Part shown: piece by piece, positions 8,720 through 18,054 of the stretch
Numbering within the stretch: the first letter of the stretch is position 1
How the letters are laid out: each line of letters starts with the position of its first letter
Translations under genes and position numbers: made by a program
Notes under the pieces: generated by a model
Told to the model about the DNA's origin: nothing
The model's input: the letters and a program-made list of their open reading frames with translations, nothing else
Databases searched by the model: none
Source: Pseudomonas sp. UYIF39
Lineage (GTDB): Bacteria; Pseudomonadota; Gammaproteobacteria; Pseudomonadales; Pseudomonadaceae
Direction of reading: 5' to 3'
Length of the DNA: 64,000 nt
NCBI RefSeq assembly: GCF_029963765.1
Contig: NZ_JALBYU010000005.1
Coordinates: 273,716 to 337,715, forward strand

Positions 8720-9187
8720 GTGAAATATTGGCCTGTGTTGTTGCTCAGTCTTCTGCCTTTTTGGGTTCAGGCGCTGGAGGTGGGTGAGCGGCTGGCGCCG
8801 TGGACCTTGCTTGATCAGTTCGATCAGGCCTTCACACTCGATAACCAGACTCAGACGCTGCTGGTGGCGCGGAGCATGGACGCCGCCAAACTGGTCGCCG
8901 CCGCTCTGCAGGACCAGCCCAAGGGCTACCTGGAGGCTCGGCACGCGGTATTTGTCGCGGACATCCAGCGCATGCCTCGACTGATCGCGAAAATGTTCGC
9001 TGTACCGGCCATGCGCGATTATGCCTATCGAGTGATGCTTGACCGTGATGGTCGCGTGGCGCCGCGCTATCCCGGGCCTGTGGATAAAGTGCTGTGGTTG
9101 CAGCTCAAGGACGGTCAATTGGTGGCTCAGCACGAATACGCCACGGCTGCGCAATTGCGTGAGGCGCTGGAGAAGGCCCTGCGCTGA
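8720..9187 (+). CDS. Exported protein of unknown function, thioredoxin-like
   Basis: A 155-residue protein with a short hydrophobic signal (VLLLSLLPFWVQA|LEVG). After it, APWTLLDQFDQAFTLDNQTQTLLVA resembles the first strand-helix of redoxin folds, but no CxxC is present, so it should not be a disulfide oxidoreductase. The GTG start has GAGGAG six bases upstream; an ATG at 8681 lacks such a site. It is a single gene divergent from DUF1780. I do not recognise a named family. Confidence 0.7.
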   Translation: MKYWPVLLLSLLPFWVQALEVGERLAPWTLLDQFDQAFTLDNQTQTLLVARSMDAAKLVAAALQDQPKGYLEARHAVFVADIQRMPRLIAKMFAVPAMRDYAYRVMLDRDGRVAPRYPGPVDKVLWLQLKDGQLVAQHEYATAAQLREALEKALR

Positions 9188-9222
9188 TTGGTACAGAGCG
9201 GCTGTGACCGCAGACGCTGACA

Positions 9223-9264
9223 TCTGAATCATCCATCAGCCCGCGCTTAGCGTTCAAATGTGAT
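9223..9264. repeat. Imperfect copy of the DUF1780 start region
   Basis: About 42 bases match 8579-8620 with some eight differences, in the same orientation, including the codons for MDDS on the minus strand. The pair brackets the gene 8720-9187. It lies in the otherwise non-coding gap 9188-9487. Confidence 0.6.
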
Positions 9265-9360
9265 CGCAATGAAGGCAGTTCATCGGAGAGGTTCCGATCT
9301 GCCGGATTTGCGGCCCGCCATCCCCGCAACACTCCTCATACCACGCCCGGTTCAGGGCAT

Positions 9361-9396
9361 TGCACAAAACGGATAACGATCTGCGCAAAGCGGATA
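9361..9396 (+). promoter_or_regulatory. BenR/XylS-type operator upstream of the benzoate transport cluster
   Basis: Two direct half-sites, TGCA-N6-GGATA (9361-9375) and TGCG-N6-GGATA (9382-9396), are offset by exactly 21 bp. XylS and BenR recognise TGCA-N6-GGNTA repeated at this spacing, next to the -35 region. A weak -10 such as TACCCT (9418-9423) lies downstream. No benR gene is in the window. Confidence 0.75.
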
Positions 9397-9458
9397 TTGC
9401 CCTGTGCCTGTCGCCTTTACCCTCGGCTATACGGACGTTAGCCGCGTTACCGACGCTC

Positions 9459-9484
9459 AAAAAAAACAACAACAAGAGAAAAAT
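9459..9484 (+). promoter_or_regulatory. A-rich Hfq/Crc target motif at the start of the MFS gene
   Basis: The run AACAACAACAAGAG (9465-9478) fits the AAnAAnAA catabolite-activity motif and overlaps the ribosome-binding region just before ATG 9488. In Pseudomonas such sites let Hfq and Crc block translation when preferred carbon sources are present. Confidence 0.65.
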
Positions 9485-9487
9485 GCC

Positions 9488-10855
9488 ATGCGCAAGATCG
9501 ACGTACATGAGGTTATCGACAACGCACGATTCAACCGCTTTCACTGGATGGTGCTGTTCTGGTGTGCCCTGATCATCATTTTCGACGGTTACGATTTGGT
9601 GATCTACGGCGTAGTGCTGCCGATGCTGATGAAAGAGTGGGGGCTCAGTCCCTTGCAAGCGGGCGCACTGGGCAGTTATGCACTGTTCGGGATGATGTTT
9701 GGTGCACTGTTTTTCGGCCCGCTGTCGGACAAGATCGGCCGCAAAAAAGCCATCACGATCTGCGTGATGCTCTTCAGCGGTTTTACCGTGCTCAATGGTT
9801 TCGCCCGTAACCCCACCGAGTTTGGCCTCTGCCGGTTCATTGCTGGCCTGGGCATTGGCGGTGTGATGCCCAACGTTGTGGCGTTGATGAACGAGTACGC
9901 GCCGAAGAAAATCCGCAGCACGCTGGTGGCGATCATGTTCAGCGGCTATTCGGTAGGCGGCATGCTCTCGGCGGGGCTCGGTATCGTGCTGATCCCGAGT
10001 TCTGGCTGGCAATCGGTGTTTTACGTGGCGGTGCTGCCGTTGCTGTTGTTGCCGTTGATCATGTACTTCCTGCCCGAGTCGGTGGGTTTCATGCTGCGTC
10101 AGGGGCGCAATGAAGAGGCGCGCAACATCCTGCAGCGGATTGATCCGGCTTACGTCGCACACGCCAGCGATCTATTGCACATGAGCGAAGTGAAGGGTAC
10201 CGGCACCCCGGTGTTGCAACTGTTTCGCGAAGGTCGTGCGCTGCGCACGCTGATGTTGTGGCTGGCGTTTTTCTGCTGCTTGCTGATGGTCTACGCCTTG
10301 AGTTCCTGGCTGCCAAAACTGATGGCCAACGCCGGTTATAGTCTGGGGTCGAGTCTGTCGTTCCTGCTGGTGCTCAACTTCGGTGCCATTTTCGGCGCGG
10401 TCGGCGGCGGCGTTCTGGGAGACAAACTCAACCTGCCGCGGGTGTTGGCGGTGTTCTTCGCCGTGGCTGCGGTGTCGATCACTTTGCTGGGCTTCAACAG
10501 CCCGATGCCACTGTTGTACCTGCTGATCGCCATCGCTGGCGCCACGACCATTGGCTCGCAGATTCTGTTGTACGCCTGCGCCGCGCAGTTCTACTCCATG
10601 ACCATTCGCTCCACCGGTTTGGGCTGGGCGTCGGGCATCGGGCGCAACGGTGCCATCGTCGGACCGCTGCTGGGCGGTGCCTTGCTCGGGATTAGCCTGC
10701 CGCTGCAACTGAACTTCATGGCCTTTGCCTTGCCCGGTGCGGTGGCCGCGATTGCCATGACCGTGTTCGCCATCAGCAGTCGGCGCAGTGCTAAACAAGC
10801 GCTGTCGGGCCTGCGCCATGGTTCGCTCGACGGGGCTGTTGGCGACGTTTCATGA
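9488..10855 (+). CDS. benK: MFS aromatic acid:H+ symporter (BenK/PcaK type)
   Basis: A 455-residue major facilitator with 12 predicted membrane spans, of the aromatic acid:H+ symporter family. The loop between spans 2 and 3 holds GPLSDKIGRKKA (motif A), and FDGYDLVIYG in span 1 has the acidic DGYD signature of this family. It should import benzoate or a related aromatic acid. The start is set at 9488 because the earlier in-frame codon has no binding site. It begins the benK-benE-benF cluster and overlaps benE by four bases. Substrate is inferred from neighbours; 4-hydroxybenzoate or vanillate are alternatives. Confidence 0.8.
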   Translation: MRKIDVHEVIDNARFNRFHWMVLFWCALIIIFDGYDLVIYGVVLPMLMKEWGLSPLQAGALGSYALFGMMFGALFFGPLSDKIGRKKAITICVMLFSGFTVLNGFARNPTEFGLCRFIAGLGIGGVMPNVVALMNEYAPKKIRSTLVAIMFSGYSVGGMLSAGLGIVLIPSSGWQSVFYVAVLPLLLLPLIMYFLPESVGFMLRQGRNEEARNILQRIDPAYVAHASDLLHMSEVKGTGTPVLQLFREGRALRTLMLWLAFFCCLLMVYALSSWLPKLMANAGYSLGSSLSFLLVLNFGAIFGAVGGGVLGDKLNLPRVLAVFFAVAAVSITLLGFNSPMPLLYLLIAIAGATTIGSQILLYACAAQFYSMTIRSTGLGWASGIGRNGAIVGPLLGGALLGISLPLQLNFMAFALPGAVAAIAMTVFAISSRRSAKQALSGLRHGSLDGAVGDVS

Positions 10856-12072
10856 GAGCGTTAGTCCGGGACTTTTCCCTGTCTGCGGCAGTCGCCGGAT
10901 TTATCGCCACGGTGATTTCCTACGCAGGCCCGTTGGTGATCATCTTTCAGGCCGCCGAGACCGCGCACCTCTCGCGGGAGGTGCTGTCGTCGTGGATCTG
11001 GGCGATTTCCATCGGCAGCGCTGTGCTCGGCATCGGTCTGAGCCTGCGTTACCGCGTCCCGGTGATCATCGCGTGGTCGGCGCCGGGTTCGGCGTTGCTG
11101 GTGGCGCTGTTGCCGGGGATCTCCCTGCCGGAGGCGGTGGGTGCGTATCTGGTCAGCAGCCTGATAATTTTTCTGGTCGGGGTGTCGGGGGCGTTTGACC
11201 GGATCATCAGCAAACTGCCGGCTGCGATTGCGGCAGCGATGCTGGCGGGGATTCTGTTCAGCTTTGGCACCGGGTTGTTCGTGTCGTTACAGGGCAAGCC
11301 GTTGCTGGTGCTGGCGATGTTCGCCACGTACCTGATCTGCAAACGGCTGATGCCGCGGTATGCGGTGTTGATGGTGCTGCTGGTGGGCTGCTCGATGGCT
11401 TTTCTCGCCGGTGATTTGCACAGCGAGGCGTTGGTGATCGGGTTGGCCACGCCGGTGTGGATCACGCCTGCGTTCAGCCTGAGCGCGACCCTGAATATCG
11501 CCTTGCCGCTGGTGATGGTGGCGCTGACCGGTCAGTTCGTTCCCGGCATGGCGGTGCTGCGCGCCAGCGGTTACGCAACACCGGCCGGCCCGATCATCGC
11601 CAGCAGTGCGGTCGGCACGGCGTTGTTGGCACCGTTCGGTTGCCATGGGCTGAATCTGGCAGCCATCACCGCGGCGATTTGTACCGGGCGCGAGGCCCAT
11701 GAAGATCCCGGCAAGCGCTATGTGGCCGGGGTTGTGGGCGGGCTGTGTTACCTGGTGCTGGGGATCTTCGGCGCCACCCTGGTTTCACTGTTTTCCGCGT
11801 TTCCCAAAGAACTGATCGCAGCCCTGGCCGGGCTGGCGCTGTTTGCTGCGATTGCCGGGGCATTGGCCGGCGCAATGGCCGTGCCGAGTGATCGCGAAGC
11901 TGCGTTGGTGACCTTTCTGACCACCGCGTCGGGCATGTCGTTGTTGGGTTTGTCCGCTGCATTTTGGGGGCTGATTTTCGGCATGGTCACGCACGTGTTG
12001 TTAAACGCCCGTCGTCCCGTTCCCCGCAGCGAATCCGCTGCAGCTGAAGCACTTCAACCTGTCGATCAATAA
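10852..12072 (+). CDS. benE: BenE family benzoate:H+ symporter
   Basis: A 406-residue inner-membrane protein of the BenE family with about 12 hydrophobic segments. The family block [33 protein letters not shown] sequence is present around residues 262-290. It gives the cell a second route for benzoate uptake beside BenK. ATG overlaps the benK stop (ATGA). In P. putida benE lies in the larger ben/cat locus; here no ben dioxygenase genes are adjacent. Confidence 0.9.
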   Translation: MRALVRDFSLSAAVAGFIATVISYAGPLVIIFQAAETAHLSREVLSSWIWAISIGSAVLGIGLSLRYRVPVIIAWSAPGSALLVALLPGISLPEAVGAYLVSSLIIFLVGVSGAFDRIISKLPAAIAAAMLAGILFSFGTGLFVSLQGKPLLVLAMFATYLICKRLMPRYAVLMVLLVGCSMAFLAGDLHSEALVIGLATPVWITPAFSLSATLNIALPLVMVALTGQFVPGMAVLRASGYATPAGPIIASSAVGTALLAPFGCHGLNLAAITAAICTGREAHEDPGKRYVAGVVGGLCYLVLGIFGATLVSLFSAFPKELIAALAGLALFAAIAGALAGAMAVPSDREAALVTFLTTASGMSLLGLSAAFWGLIFGMVTHVLLNARRPVPRSESAAAEALQPVDQ

Positions 12073-12089
12073 AAATAAGAGAAAAAACA
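12069..12089 (+). promoter_or_regulatory. A-rich Hfq/Crc target motif before the porin gene
   Basis: AATAAAAATAAGAGAAAAAAC lies in the 17-base gap between benE and the porin ATG and covers the AAGAGA ribosome-binding site. It fits the AAnAAnAA motif bound by Hfq/Crc. Confidence 0.55.
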
Positions 12090-13355
12090 ATGAAACAGAT
12101 TCTTCCAACCGGTTCAGTGTTGTCCTTGGCTGTTGTCTCGAGTTTCTCCGCCGGTTCGATGGCGGCCGAGGGCGGCTTTATCGAAGACACCACCGCCACC
12201 TTGCAAGCACGCAATTACTATTTCAGCCGGGACTTCTCCGACATCGTCGGGGCCAACAAACAGTCGAAGGCTGAAGAGTGGGCGCAGGGGTTCATCCTCA
12301 ACGTCAAATCCGGTTATACCCAGGGCCCCGTCGGTTTTGGTGTGGATGTCATTGGCCTGCTCGGCCTCAAACTCGACAGCAGCCCGGATCGGGTCAATAC
12401 CGGTTTGCTGCCGGTGCAGAGTGACGGGCGTGCGGCGAATGATTACAGCCGTCTGGAAGGCGCGTTGAAGGTGCGCGTCTCCAAAACCGAACTGAAGGTG
12501 GGTGAGTTGCAACCTAACCTGCCGGTGCTGGCCTTCAGCGATATCCGTTTGCTGCCGCCCAGCTATCAGGGGGCGAGCATCAGCTCAAACGAGATCAATG
12601 GCCTGACCTTGCAAGGTGGCCACTTAAGTTCCACCAGCCTGCGCAACGAGGCCGGCGACGAAAAGATGCAAGCCATGCTCGGTCATGTACCGCAGCGTCA
12701 GGTCAGCAGTGATGGTTTCAACTTTGCCGGCGCCGATTACGCTTTCAACGATAAACGCAGTTCGGTCAGCGCCTGGTTTGGGCAACTGGAAGATATCTAC
12801 AACCAGCGCTTTCTCGGGCTCAAGCACAGCCAGCCGTTGGGCAACTGGACCTTGGGCGCCAACCTTGGTTATTACGATTCGCGCGAAGACGGCAAAAAAC
12901 TGCTGGGTAACATCGACAACCAGGCGTTCTTCTCCTTGCTGTCAGCCAAGCGTGGCGGCCACACGTTCTATGTCGGCTATCAGGGCATGTACGGCGACAG
13001 CGCCTTCCCGCGAGTCTTTGCCAACATCAGCCCGCTGGGTAACGAGGTGCCGACCTACGAGTTCGCCTACACCGATGAGCGCTCCTGGCAGGCGCGTTAC
13101 GACTACGATTTCGCCGCCCTCGGTGTACCGGGGCTGACCAGTACCGTGCGTTACATCACCGGCAACAACGTCGACACCGGCAAGGGGTTTGAAGGCAAGG
13201 ACCGCGAACGCGATCTGGACATCGGCTATGTGCTGCAGAGCGGCAGCCTCAAAGGCCTCGGGATCCGCGTGCGCAACGCGATGGCTCGCTCCAACTACCG
13301 CAGTGATATCGACGAAAACCGCCTGATCCTCAGTTACACATGGACGCTGCTATGA
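12090..13355 (+). CDS. benF: OprD-family outer membrane porin (BenF-like)
   Basis: A 421-residue precursor with a signal peptide (SAGSMAAEG) and an 18-strand OprD-type barrel. Family marks are [22 protein letters not shown] at the mature N-terminus, [22 protein letters not shown], the late [20 protein letters not shown] block and a C-terminal strand ending in YTWTLL. OprD-type channels such as BenF and OpdK take up small aromatic acids. Position after benK and benE supports benzoate-type substrate. Its stop overlaps the next gene. Confidence 0.85.
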   Translation: MKQILPTGSVLSLAVVSSFSAGSMAAEGGFIEDTTATLQARNYYFSRDFSDIVGANKQSKAEEWAQGFILNVKSGYTQGPVGFGVDVIGLLGLKLDSSPDRVNTGLLPVQSDGRAANDYSRLEGALKVRVSKTELKVGELQPNLPVLAFSDIRLLPPSYQGASISSNEINGLTLQGGHLSSTSLRNEAGDEKMQAMLGHVPQRQVSSDGFNFAGADYAFNDKRSSVSAWFGQLEDIYNQRFLGLKHSQPLGNWTLGANLGYYDSREDGKKLLGNIDNQAFFSLLSAKRGGHTFYVGYQGMYGDSAFPRVFANISPLGNEVPTYEFAYTDERSWQARYDYDFAALGVPGLTSTVRYITGNNVDTGKGFEGKDRERDLDIGYVLQSGSLKGLGIRVRNAMARSNYRSDIDENRLILSYTWTLL

Positions 13356-13999
13356 ACCCTGAAAAAGAACAGCCACCGCACAAAATCGGCTTGCAGGTCA
13401 CGCTGGAGCAATTGACCGAGTCCGTGCTGCAAACTGAGGAAGACATGCGCTTTGCCAATCAACTGGCGCGCACGGCAGGTGAACGGGTGAAGGCGAGTGC
13501 GCTGAGCATGCAGTCTTCGGCCCGTGTGCTGGAAGATCTGAACCTCTACATGCAGCGTCTGGATCAAGTGTTCGACGAGCTCGGCAGGCAGTCGATGCGC
13601 ATCGGCGCGATTGTCGGCAGCATCCAGGACATCTCCCGTCAGACCAACTTGTTGGCGTTGAACGCAGCCATTGAGGCGGCGAGGGCGGGCAGCCATGGCC
13701 GAGGGTTTGCGGTGGTGGCCGATGAGGTGCGCAATCTCTCGCGTCAGGCAGCGGACTCCAGCGCGCAGATCCGGCAAATCGCTACGGGGCTGGAACAGTC
13801 CGCTGAACAGGCCCGCCAAGGTCTTCAGCAGTTGTCCGGCTCTACCCGTCTGGGCCTGGAAAAGGCCGGAGTGGCCCTGCACTCGATGGGCGAACTGCAA
13901 AGTGGCGCGGTTGCCAGGGTCGAGGTGGTCGAACGCATCATGGCGCGCCTGTCCGGCCTGCATGATCTGGCCTTGCAGGCGAAACGAATGATCGTGTGA
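13352..13999 (+). CDS. Soluble chemoreceptor signalling-domain protein
   Basis: A 215-residue cytoplasmic protein consisting of a methyl-accepting chemotaxis signalling hairpin without signal peptide, membrane spans, sensor or HAMP domain. The conserved tip, [31 protein letters not shown], is intact, so it should still contact CheA/CheW. Flanking helices are Gln/Ala/Arg-rich coiled coil. ATG overlaps the porin stop (ATGA). Coupling with aromatic-acid uptake genes suggests a link between uptake or metabolism and taxis, but no ligand domain is seen. Could be a remnant of a larger receptor, though its start is well placed. Confidence 0.8.
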   Translation: MNPEKEQPPHKIGLQVTLEQLTESVLQTEEDMRFANQLARTAGERVKASALSMQSSARVLEDLNLYMQRLDQVFDELGRQSMRIGAIVGSIQDISRQTNLLALNAAIEAARAGSHGRGFAVVADEVRNLSRQAADSSAQIRQIATGLEQSAEQARQGLQQLSGSTRLGLEKAGVALHSMGELQSGAVARVEVVERIMARLSGLHDLALQAKRMIV

Positions 14000-14017
14000 G
14001 TCGTGCAGTGCCAGTGA

Positions 14018-14260
14018 TTACAGGTTACTGGTGCAGTCACCCATAACCTCGTACGTCACGCGATGAGTCTGGCCTTGATGATCGACATACTCCATGGCCG
14101 CCGGCACAACCCTGCAGGCGGTCGCGGTGTTTGACACTGAAACCACTTCGGCGATGTCCAGCGGCTGTGCCGGGTTGTACGAGGTAGCGGCGGGTTCGTT
14201 GCCGGCGGCCATGGCCGAGGTGGCGACAACGGTCAGAAACAGGCTGATCAGGGTTTTCAT
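14018..14260 (-). CDS. Small exported protein, DUF2790 family
   Basis: An 80-residue precursor with a clear signal peptide (SAMA|AGNEP). The mature part has the DUF2790 pattern: LDIAEVVSVSNTATACRVVPAAMEYVDHQG followed by YEVMGDC, with two Cys that may pair. The family is widespread in pseudomonads, often copper- or stress-related by neighbourhood, but has no settled function. It is convergent with the chemoreceptor gene and divergent from the LysR gene. Confidence 0.8.
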   Translation of the reverse strand: MKTLISLFLTVVATSAMAAGNEPAATSYNPAQPLDIAEVVSVSNTATACRVVPAAMEYVDHQGQTHRVTYEVMGDCTSNL

Positions 14261-14381
14261 CTTTCCGTGCTCCGTGTTGATTCCGATACCTGAATTCTAG
14301 TCTTTGCCCGCGACTGATAAAGGGGCCAGCGCCTGATGCAGCCTTACATGAAATGTAACAATCACCGCCCGTGGAGGGCTT

Positions 14382-15314
14382 ATGGATCTGCTCAATAACT
14401 TGCGGGTGTTCGTCCGCGTGGTGGACTGCGCAAGTTTCACCGCCGCCGCCGATGCGCTGGACCTGTCGACCGCGCAAGTCTCGCGACTGGTGGCCGATCT
14501 GGAGCAGCATGTGCAAGCGCGCTTGCTGCAACGCACCACGCGGCGATTGAGACTGACCGAGGCCGGTGAACGCTTTTTGGTGCGCAGTCGGCAAATACTC
14601 GAAGAAATGGAGGTGGCCACGGCAGAGGCCCGCGGCGCCCATCTCAAACCGAGTGGACGGCTGCGGGTTCACAGCATGAATGCCTTGGGCGTGCTGATCA
14701 CGCCATTGATCGCCCGTTACAGCGAGCTTTACCCCAATGTGGTGTTCGAGCTGACGCTGTCGCAGCGCAATCCCGACCCACTGGAGGAAGGGCACGACGT
14801 GGTGATTTCGATTGCCCACGAACTGGCCGATTCGCAAATGGTCGCCCAGGCCATCGGGCAGATTTACAGCGTGCCCTGCGCGTCCCCGCACTACCTGCAA
14901 CGGCGTGGCGTGCCGCGCACACCGATGGCACTGAACGATCATCAGTGCCTGCGCATGCTCGACCCGTTGTACAGCGATGAATGGGTGTTCCGGGACGAAG
15001 AGGGCGAGCATGCCGTCAGCCCGGCCAGGACCTTTCAATGCAACGTCGCCGAATCGATGGTCAAGGCGTCGGAATCCGGCATGGGGATCAGCCTGATTCC
15101 GTTCTATACCGCGACGCGCCCCTTGAGCGATGGCACCTTGTTGCGCTTGCTGCCGGCCTGGCGCCCTCGTGAGCGCAACGTCTATGCGTTGTACCCGTCG
15201 CGGCGTTTTCTCGATGCCAAGGTTCGGACCTGGGTGGACTTTCTCAAGGCCGAATTACCCAAGCTATTCGCTGAACACGAGGCGGTGATGAACGATCCAC
15301 GGCATTGGGCCTGA
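14382..15314 (+). CDS. LysR-family transcriptional regulator
   Basis: A 310-residue LysR regulator. The N-terminal winged helix-turn-helix (residues 1-60) reads TAAADALDLSTAQVSRLVADLE, and the effector-binding domain follows from about residue 90. The motif TRRLRLTEAGERFL after the helix-turn-helix is typical of the CrgA/AaeR-like subgroup. It is divergent from DUF2790, which could be a target. Effector unknown; it is not the CatR/BenM type by its position. Confidence 0.9.
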   Translation: MDLLNNLRVFVRVVDCASFTAAADALDLSTAQVSRLVADLEQHVQARLLQRTTRRLRLTEAGERFLVRSRQILEEMEVATAEARGAHLKPSGRLRVHSMNALGVLITPLIARYSELYPNVVFELTLSQRNPDPLEEGHDVVISIAHELADSQMVAQAIGQIYSVPCASPHYLQRRGVPRTPMALNDHQCLRMLDPLYSDEWVFRDEEGEHAVSPARTFQCNVAESMVKASESGMGISLIPFYTATRPLSDGTLLRLLPAWRPRERNVYALYPSRRFLDAKVRTWVDFLKAELPKLFAEHEAVMNDPRHWA

Positions 15315-15391
15315 AGTCGAAGGGTGAACAAGGGGGGGGTGTAGACTGAGGGCCTGTTCCCTTTCGGCAAGACAAAGGAGTGTGCCCAGCC

Positions 15392-16081
15392 ATGATCGGC
15401 GCCGAGTTGCTGTCACCTGAAACCCTCACGGCGGGGTGGTTGATCTATGTACCAGTGCTGATCTGGGCCGTAGCGCGAGCACCGTGGGTCGAACTGTTCA
15501 GCGACAGTCGCCGCCAGCATCTGTTGTTCGGCACGGTGTTCGCGCTGTTCATGCTCTGGCTGGTGCGACAAGACTTCGACACCGGCGTGTCCTACCACTT
15601 TATCGGCATGACCGCCGTGACCCTGTTGCTCGACTGGCCGCTGGCGATTGTCGGCGGGTTGGTCGCGCAAGCGGGATTAGTGCTGCTCGGGCGGCAAGAT
15701 CTGGCGGCGATGGGGGTCAACGGCGCGCTGCTGATTCTGCTGCCGGTGCTGGTCACCGAATGCTGCGCCATCCTGGTGGAGCGAGCGCAGCCACGTAATC
15801 CCTTTGTGTATATCTTCGTGTCCGGTTTTTTTGCAGCGGCGCTGTCGGCGTTGCTGTGCCTGCTGCTGGCGCTGTGGCTGCTGTGGTTCGACGAACGTTT
15901 CGCCATGCCGTATTGGCTGGAAGATTTTGTCGGTTATCTGTGGCTGCTGATTTTCCCGGAAGCGTTCATCAACGGCATGGTGGTCAGCGCGCTGGTGGTG
16001 TTTTGCCCCGAGTGGCTGGAGACGTTCAATCGCACGCGCTACCTTTCGGCACCCTGGAAAGACGACGATCCCAAATCTTGA
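15392..16081 (+). CDS. Membrane protein resembling CbiM-type ECF permease
   Basis: A 229-residue integral membrane protein with six to seven hydrophobic segments. Pseudomonas homologues are, as I recall, named energy-coupling factor (CbiM-like) permeases because of the segment SYHFIGMTAVTLLLDWPLAIVGG. The N-terminal metal-binding Met-His of true CbiM is not present, and no ECF ATPase or transmembrane subunit gene is adjacent. Transport of cobalt or nickel is therefore doubtful. AAGGAG precedes the ATG by 12 bases; a GTG four codons earlier is possible. A 71-residue gene follows. Confidence 0.65.
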   Translation: MIGAELLSPETLTAGWLIYVPVLIWAVARAPWVELFSDSRRQHLLFGTVFALFMLWLVRQDFDTGVSYHFIGMTAVTLLLDWPLAIVGGLVAQAGLVLLGRQDLAAMGVNGALLILLPVLVTECCAILVERAQPRNPFVYIFVSGFFAAALSALLCLLLALWLLWFDERFAMPYWLEDFVGYLWLLIFPEAFINGMVVSALVVFCPEWLETFNRTRYLSAPWKDDDPKS

Positions 16082-16144
16082 TCCACATCAAAGGCAAAAA
16101 TCGCTCACGAATCCATGCTCTGGAAAACCTTCAGGAGCATCGAA

Positions 16145-16360
16145 ATGAGTGTCTACGAATGGGCAAGGCAGGAGTTGCGTCAGAGTCTGGATGGGGCGCA
16201 GGAAGTGGGGTTTGATCCGGGGTTGAGCCTGCGTGCCTTGCTCAGTGCAGTGGTGCAACAGAGCAAGGCAATGCGCAGCGCCGAAGACCTGGCCGATGAG
16301 TTGCGTTTTCTTGCGGAAAACCTCGATGACAGCCAGGACTACGGTTTTATGCGGCCTTGA
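16145..16360 (+). CDS. Small protein of unknown function
   Basis: A 71-residue, mostly helical, acidic soluble protein, MSVYEWARQELRQSLDGAQEVG-, without signal peptide or recognised motif. The start is supported by AGGAG seven bases upstream. It lies 63 bp after the membrane protein gene and is convergent with yacG. Conserved in pseudomonads to my recollection; no function known. Confidence 0.7.
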   Translation: MSVYEWARQELRQSLDGAQEVGFDPGLSLRALLSAVVQQSKAMRSAEDLADELRFLAENLDDSQDYGFMRP

Positions 16361-16363
16361 AGA

Positions 16364-16564
16364 TCAGTGACGCGGCTCGAAGTCTTCGCTGAACAGATCG
16401 TCTTCGGCATCCGGGCTGACCGGAATCTTGTGTTCTTCCGAGGCCCAGGCGCCCAGGTCAATCAGCTTGCAACGGTCGGAACAGAATGGCCGGAATTTGT
16501 TTTCCGGGCTCCATTCAACAGGGGCGCCGCAGGTTGGGCAATCGACGGTTGGGGTTTGGCTCAT
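16364..16564 (-). CDS. yacG: DNA gyrase inhibitor YacG
   Basis: A 66-residue zinc protein that binds GyrB and inhibits gyrase in E. coli. Zinc ligands C9, C12, C28 and C32 are present in CPTCG and CSDRC, and the C-terminal acidic tail ([11 protein letters not shown]) is typical. ATG overlaps the coaE stop by four bases; coaE and pilD are upstream in one operon. Confidence 0.95.
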   Translation of the reverse strand: MSQTPTVDCPTCGAPVEWSPENKFRPFCSDRCKLIDLGAWASEEHKIPVSPDAEDDLFSEDFEPRH

Positions 16565-17184
16565 GACTGGCCTCCACGCAAAGTAAGGTAAAAGTGATGC
16601 AGGCGTTCGACCTCGCTGTGCAGCCAGGCGAGGTCTCGGTCATTGACCACCACATCGTCGGCATGGCTCACGCGGTCCTGTCGGCTGGATTGGGCCTTGA
16701 GGATCGCCTGGACCTGTTGCTCGCTGGTCTGGTCACGCTGCAGGGTGCGCTCGATCTGTAATTGTTCCGGGGCATCGATCACCAGAACCCGTTGGGTCAT
16801 GGCGTACTGCCCGGACTCGATCAGCAGCGGCGAAACCAGAATCGCGTAAGGCGATTGTGCCTTGGCCAGATGATCGGCGATTTCCTTGGCGATCAGCGGA
16901 TGCAGCAACGCTTCGAGCCAACGACGTTCCTCTGGCACTTCAAAGATCAGTTTGCGCAACGCCGCGCGATCCAGCTGCCCGTCGGCTTGCAATACGCCGG
17001 GGCCGAAGTGTTCGGCGATTTTGGCCAGCGCCGGGCGCCCCGGCTCTACCACCCAACGCGCCGCGTGATCGGCGTCCACCACGTGTACGCCCAGGTCGAT
17101 GAAGTGCTGGGCAGCCGCGCTTTTGCCGCTGCCGATGCCGCCGGTCAGGCCGAGAATCCAGGGTTTTTCCACAGGGGTATTCAT
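16561..17184 (-). CDS. coaE: Dephospho-CoA kinase
   Basis: CoaE phosphorylates the ribose 3'-hydroxyl of dephospho-CoA, the last step of CoA synthesis. The 207 residues start [22 protein letters not shown], with the P-loop at 14-21, and hold the [13 protein letters not shown] and LLIESG family blocks. Its ATG overlaps the pilD stop and its stop overlaps yacG, giving the conserved pilD-coaE-yacG order. Confidence 0.96.
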   Translation of the reverse strand: MNTPVEKPWILGLTGGIGSGKSAAAQHFIDLGVHVVDADHAARWVVEPGRPALAKIAEHFGPGVLQADGQLDRAALRKLIFEVPEERRWLEALLHPLIAKEIADHLAKAQSPYAILVSPLLIESGQYAMTQRVLVIDAPEQLQIERTLQRDQTSEQQVQAILKAQSSRQDRVSHADDVVVNDRDLAWLHSEVERLHHFYLTLRGGQS

Positions 17185-18053
17185 TTCAAACCGACAAACT
17201 GCCAATAGAAGTCGGTTATTTGACCACCCCAGAGCAAGGCAATCCAGCCGGCAATTGCCAGAAAGGGTCCGAAGGGGATCGGCGTGGAGGTTTTCGCGTT
17301 GCGCAAACGCAGCAAAATCACGCCGACAACGGCGCCCACCATCGACGACAACAGGATGGTCAGTGGCAGGATCTGCCAGCCGCCCCAGGCGCCGAACATC
17401 GCTAACAACTTGAAATCACCGTGGCCCATGCCGTCCTTGCCGGTGATCAGCTTGAACAGCCAGAACACTGACCACAACGCCATATAGCCGGCCACCGCGC
17501 CCCACAATGCTTCATGCAGGGACACGAAAAGTCCGAAGCTGTTGACGATCAGCCCCAGCCATATCAGCGGCAGTACCAGCGCATCCGGCAGCAGTTGGTG
17601 CTCGGCGTCGATCAGGCTCATCGTCAGCAACCCCCAGCTCAGGAGCAGCGCCATGCAGGCCTGCCAGCCGAAACCGAAATGCCAGGCGATGAACGCCGAG
17701 AGCAGGCCGCAGGCCAGTTCGGTCAGCGGGTAGCGTTTACTGATGGCTGCCGTGCAGTTCGAGCATCGACCTCGTAAGAACAGATAGCTGATTACCGGAA
17801 TGTTTTCCCAGGCACGGATTCGATGGCCGCACTGTGGGCACTGGGAATGGGGCAGCATCAGGTTGAAGGTCGGTAGCGGTGTTTCGCCTGGCAAGCCCAA
17901 CACTTCACGAGCCTCCTCACGCCATTCGCGGTCCAGCATTTTTGGCAGGCGCCAGACCACCACGTTGAGAAAGCTGCCAATCAGCAGGCCGACCAACAGG
18001 GCTGCGATGACGAAGGTCAACGGGTGGAGGGTCAGAATGTCGTTCAAGGGCAT
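17181..18053 (-). CDS. pilD: Prepilin peptidase / N-methyltransferase PilD
   Basis: PilD cleaves leader peptides of type IV pilins and type II secretion pseudopilins and methylates the new N-terminal Phe. The 290 residues hold the N-terminal methyltransferase domain with two zinc CxxC pairs (CPQC and CSNC, around residues 75-100) and the catalytic aspartates in [17 protein letters not shown] and in the GHGDFK (GxGD) motif. Multiple membrane spans follow. ATG at 18053 is one base after the pilC stop. Confidence 0.96.
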   Translation of the reverse strand: MPLNDILTLHPLTFVIAALLVGLLIGSFLNVVVWRLPKMLDREWREEAREVLGLPGETPLPTFNLMLPHSQCPQCGHRIRAWENIPVISYLFLRGRCSNCTAAISKRYPLTELACGLLSAFIAWHFGFGWQACMALLLSWGLLTMSLIDAEHQLLPDALVLPLIWLGLIVNSFGLFVSLHEALWGAVAGYMALWSVFWLFKLITGKDGMGHGDFKLLAMFGAWGGWQILPLTILLSSMVGAVVGVILLRLRNAKTSTPIPFGPFLAIAGWIALLWGGQITDFYWQFVGLK

Positions 18054-18054
18054 G

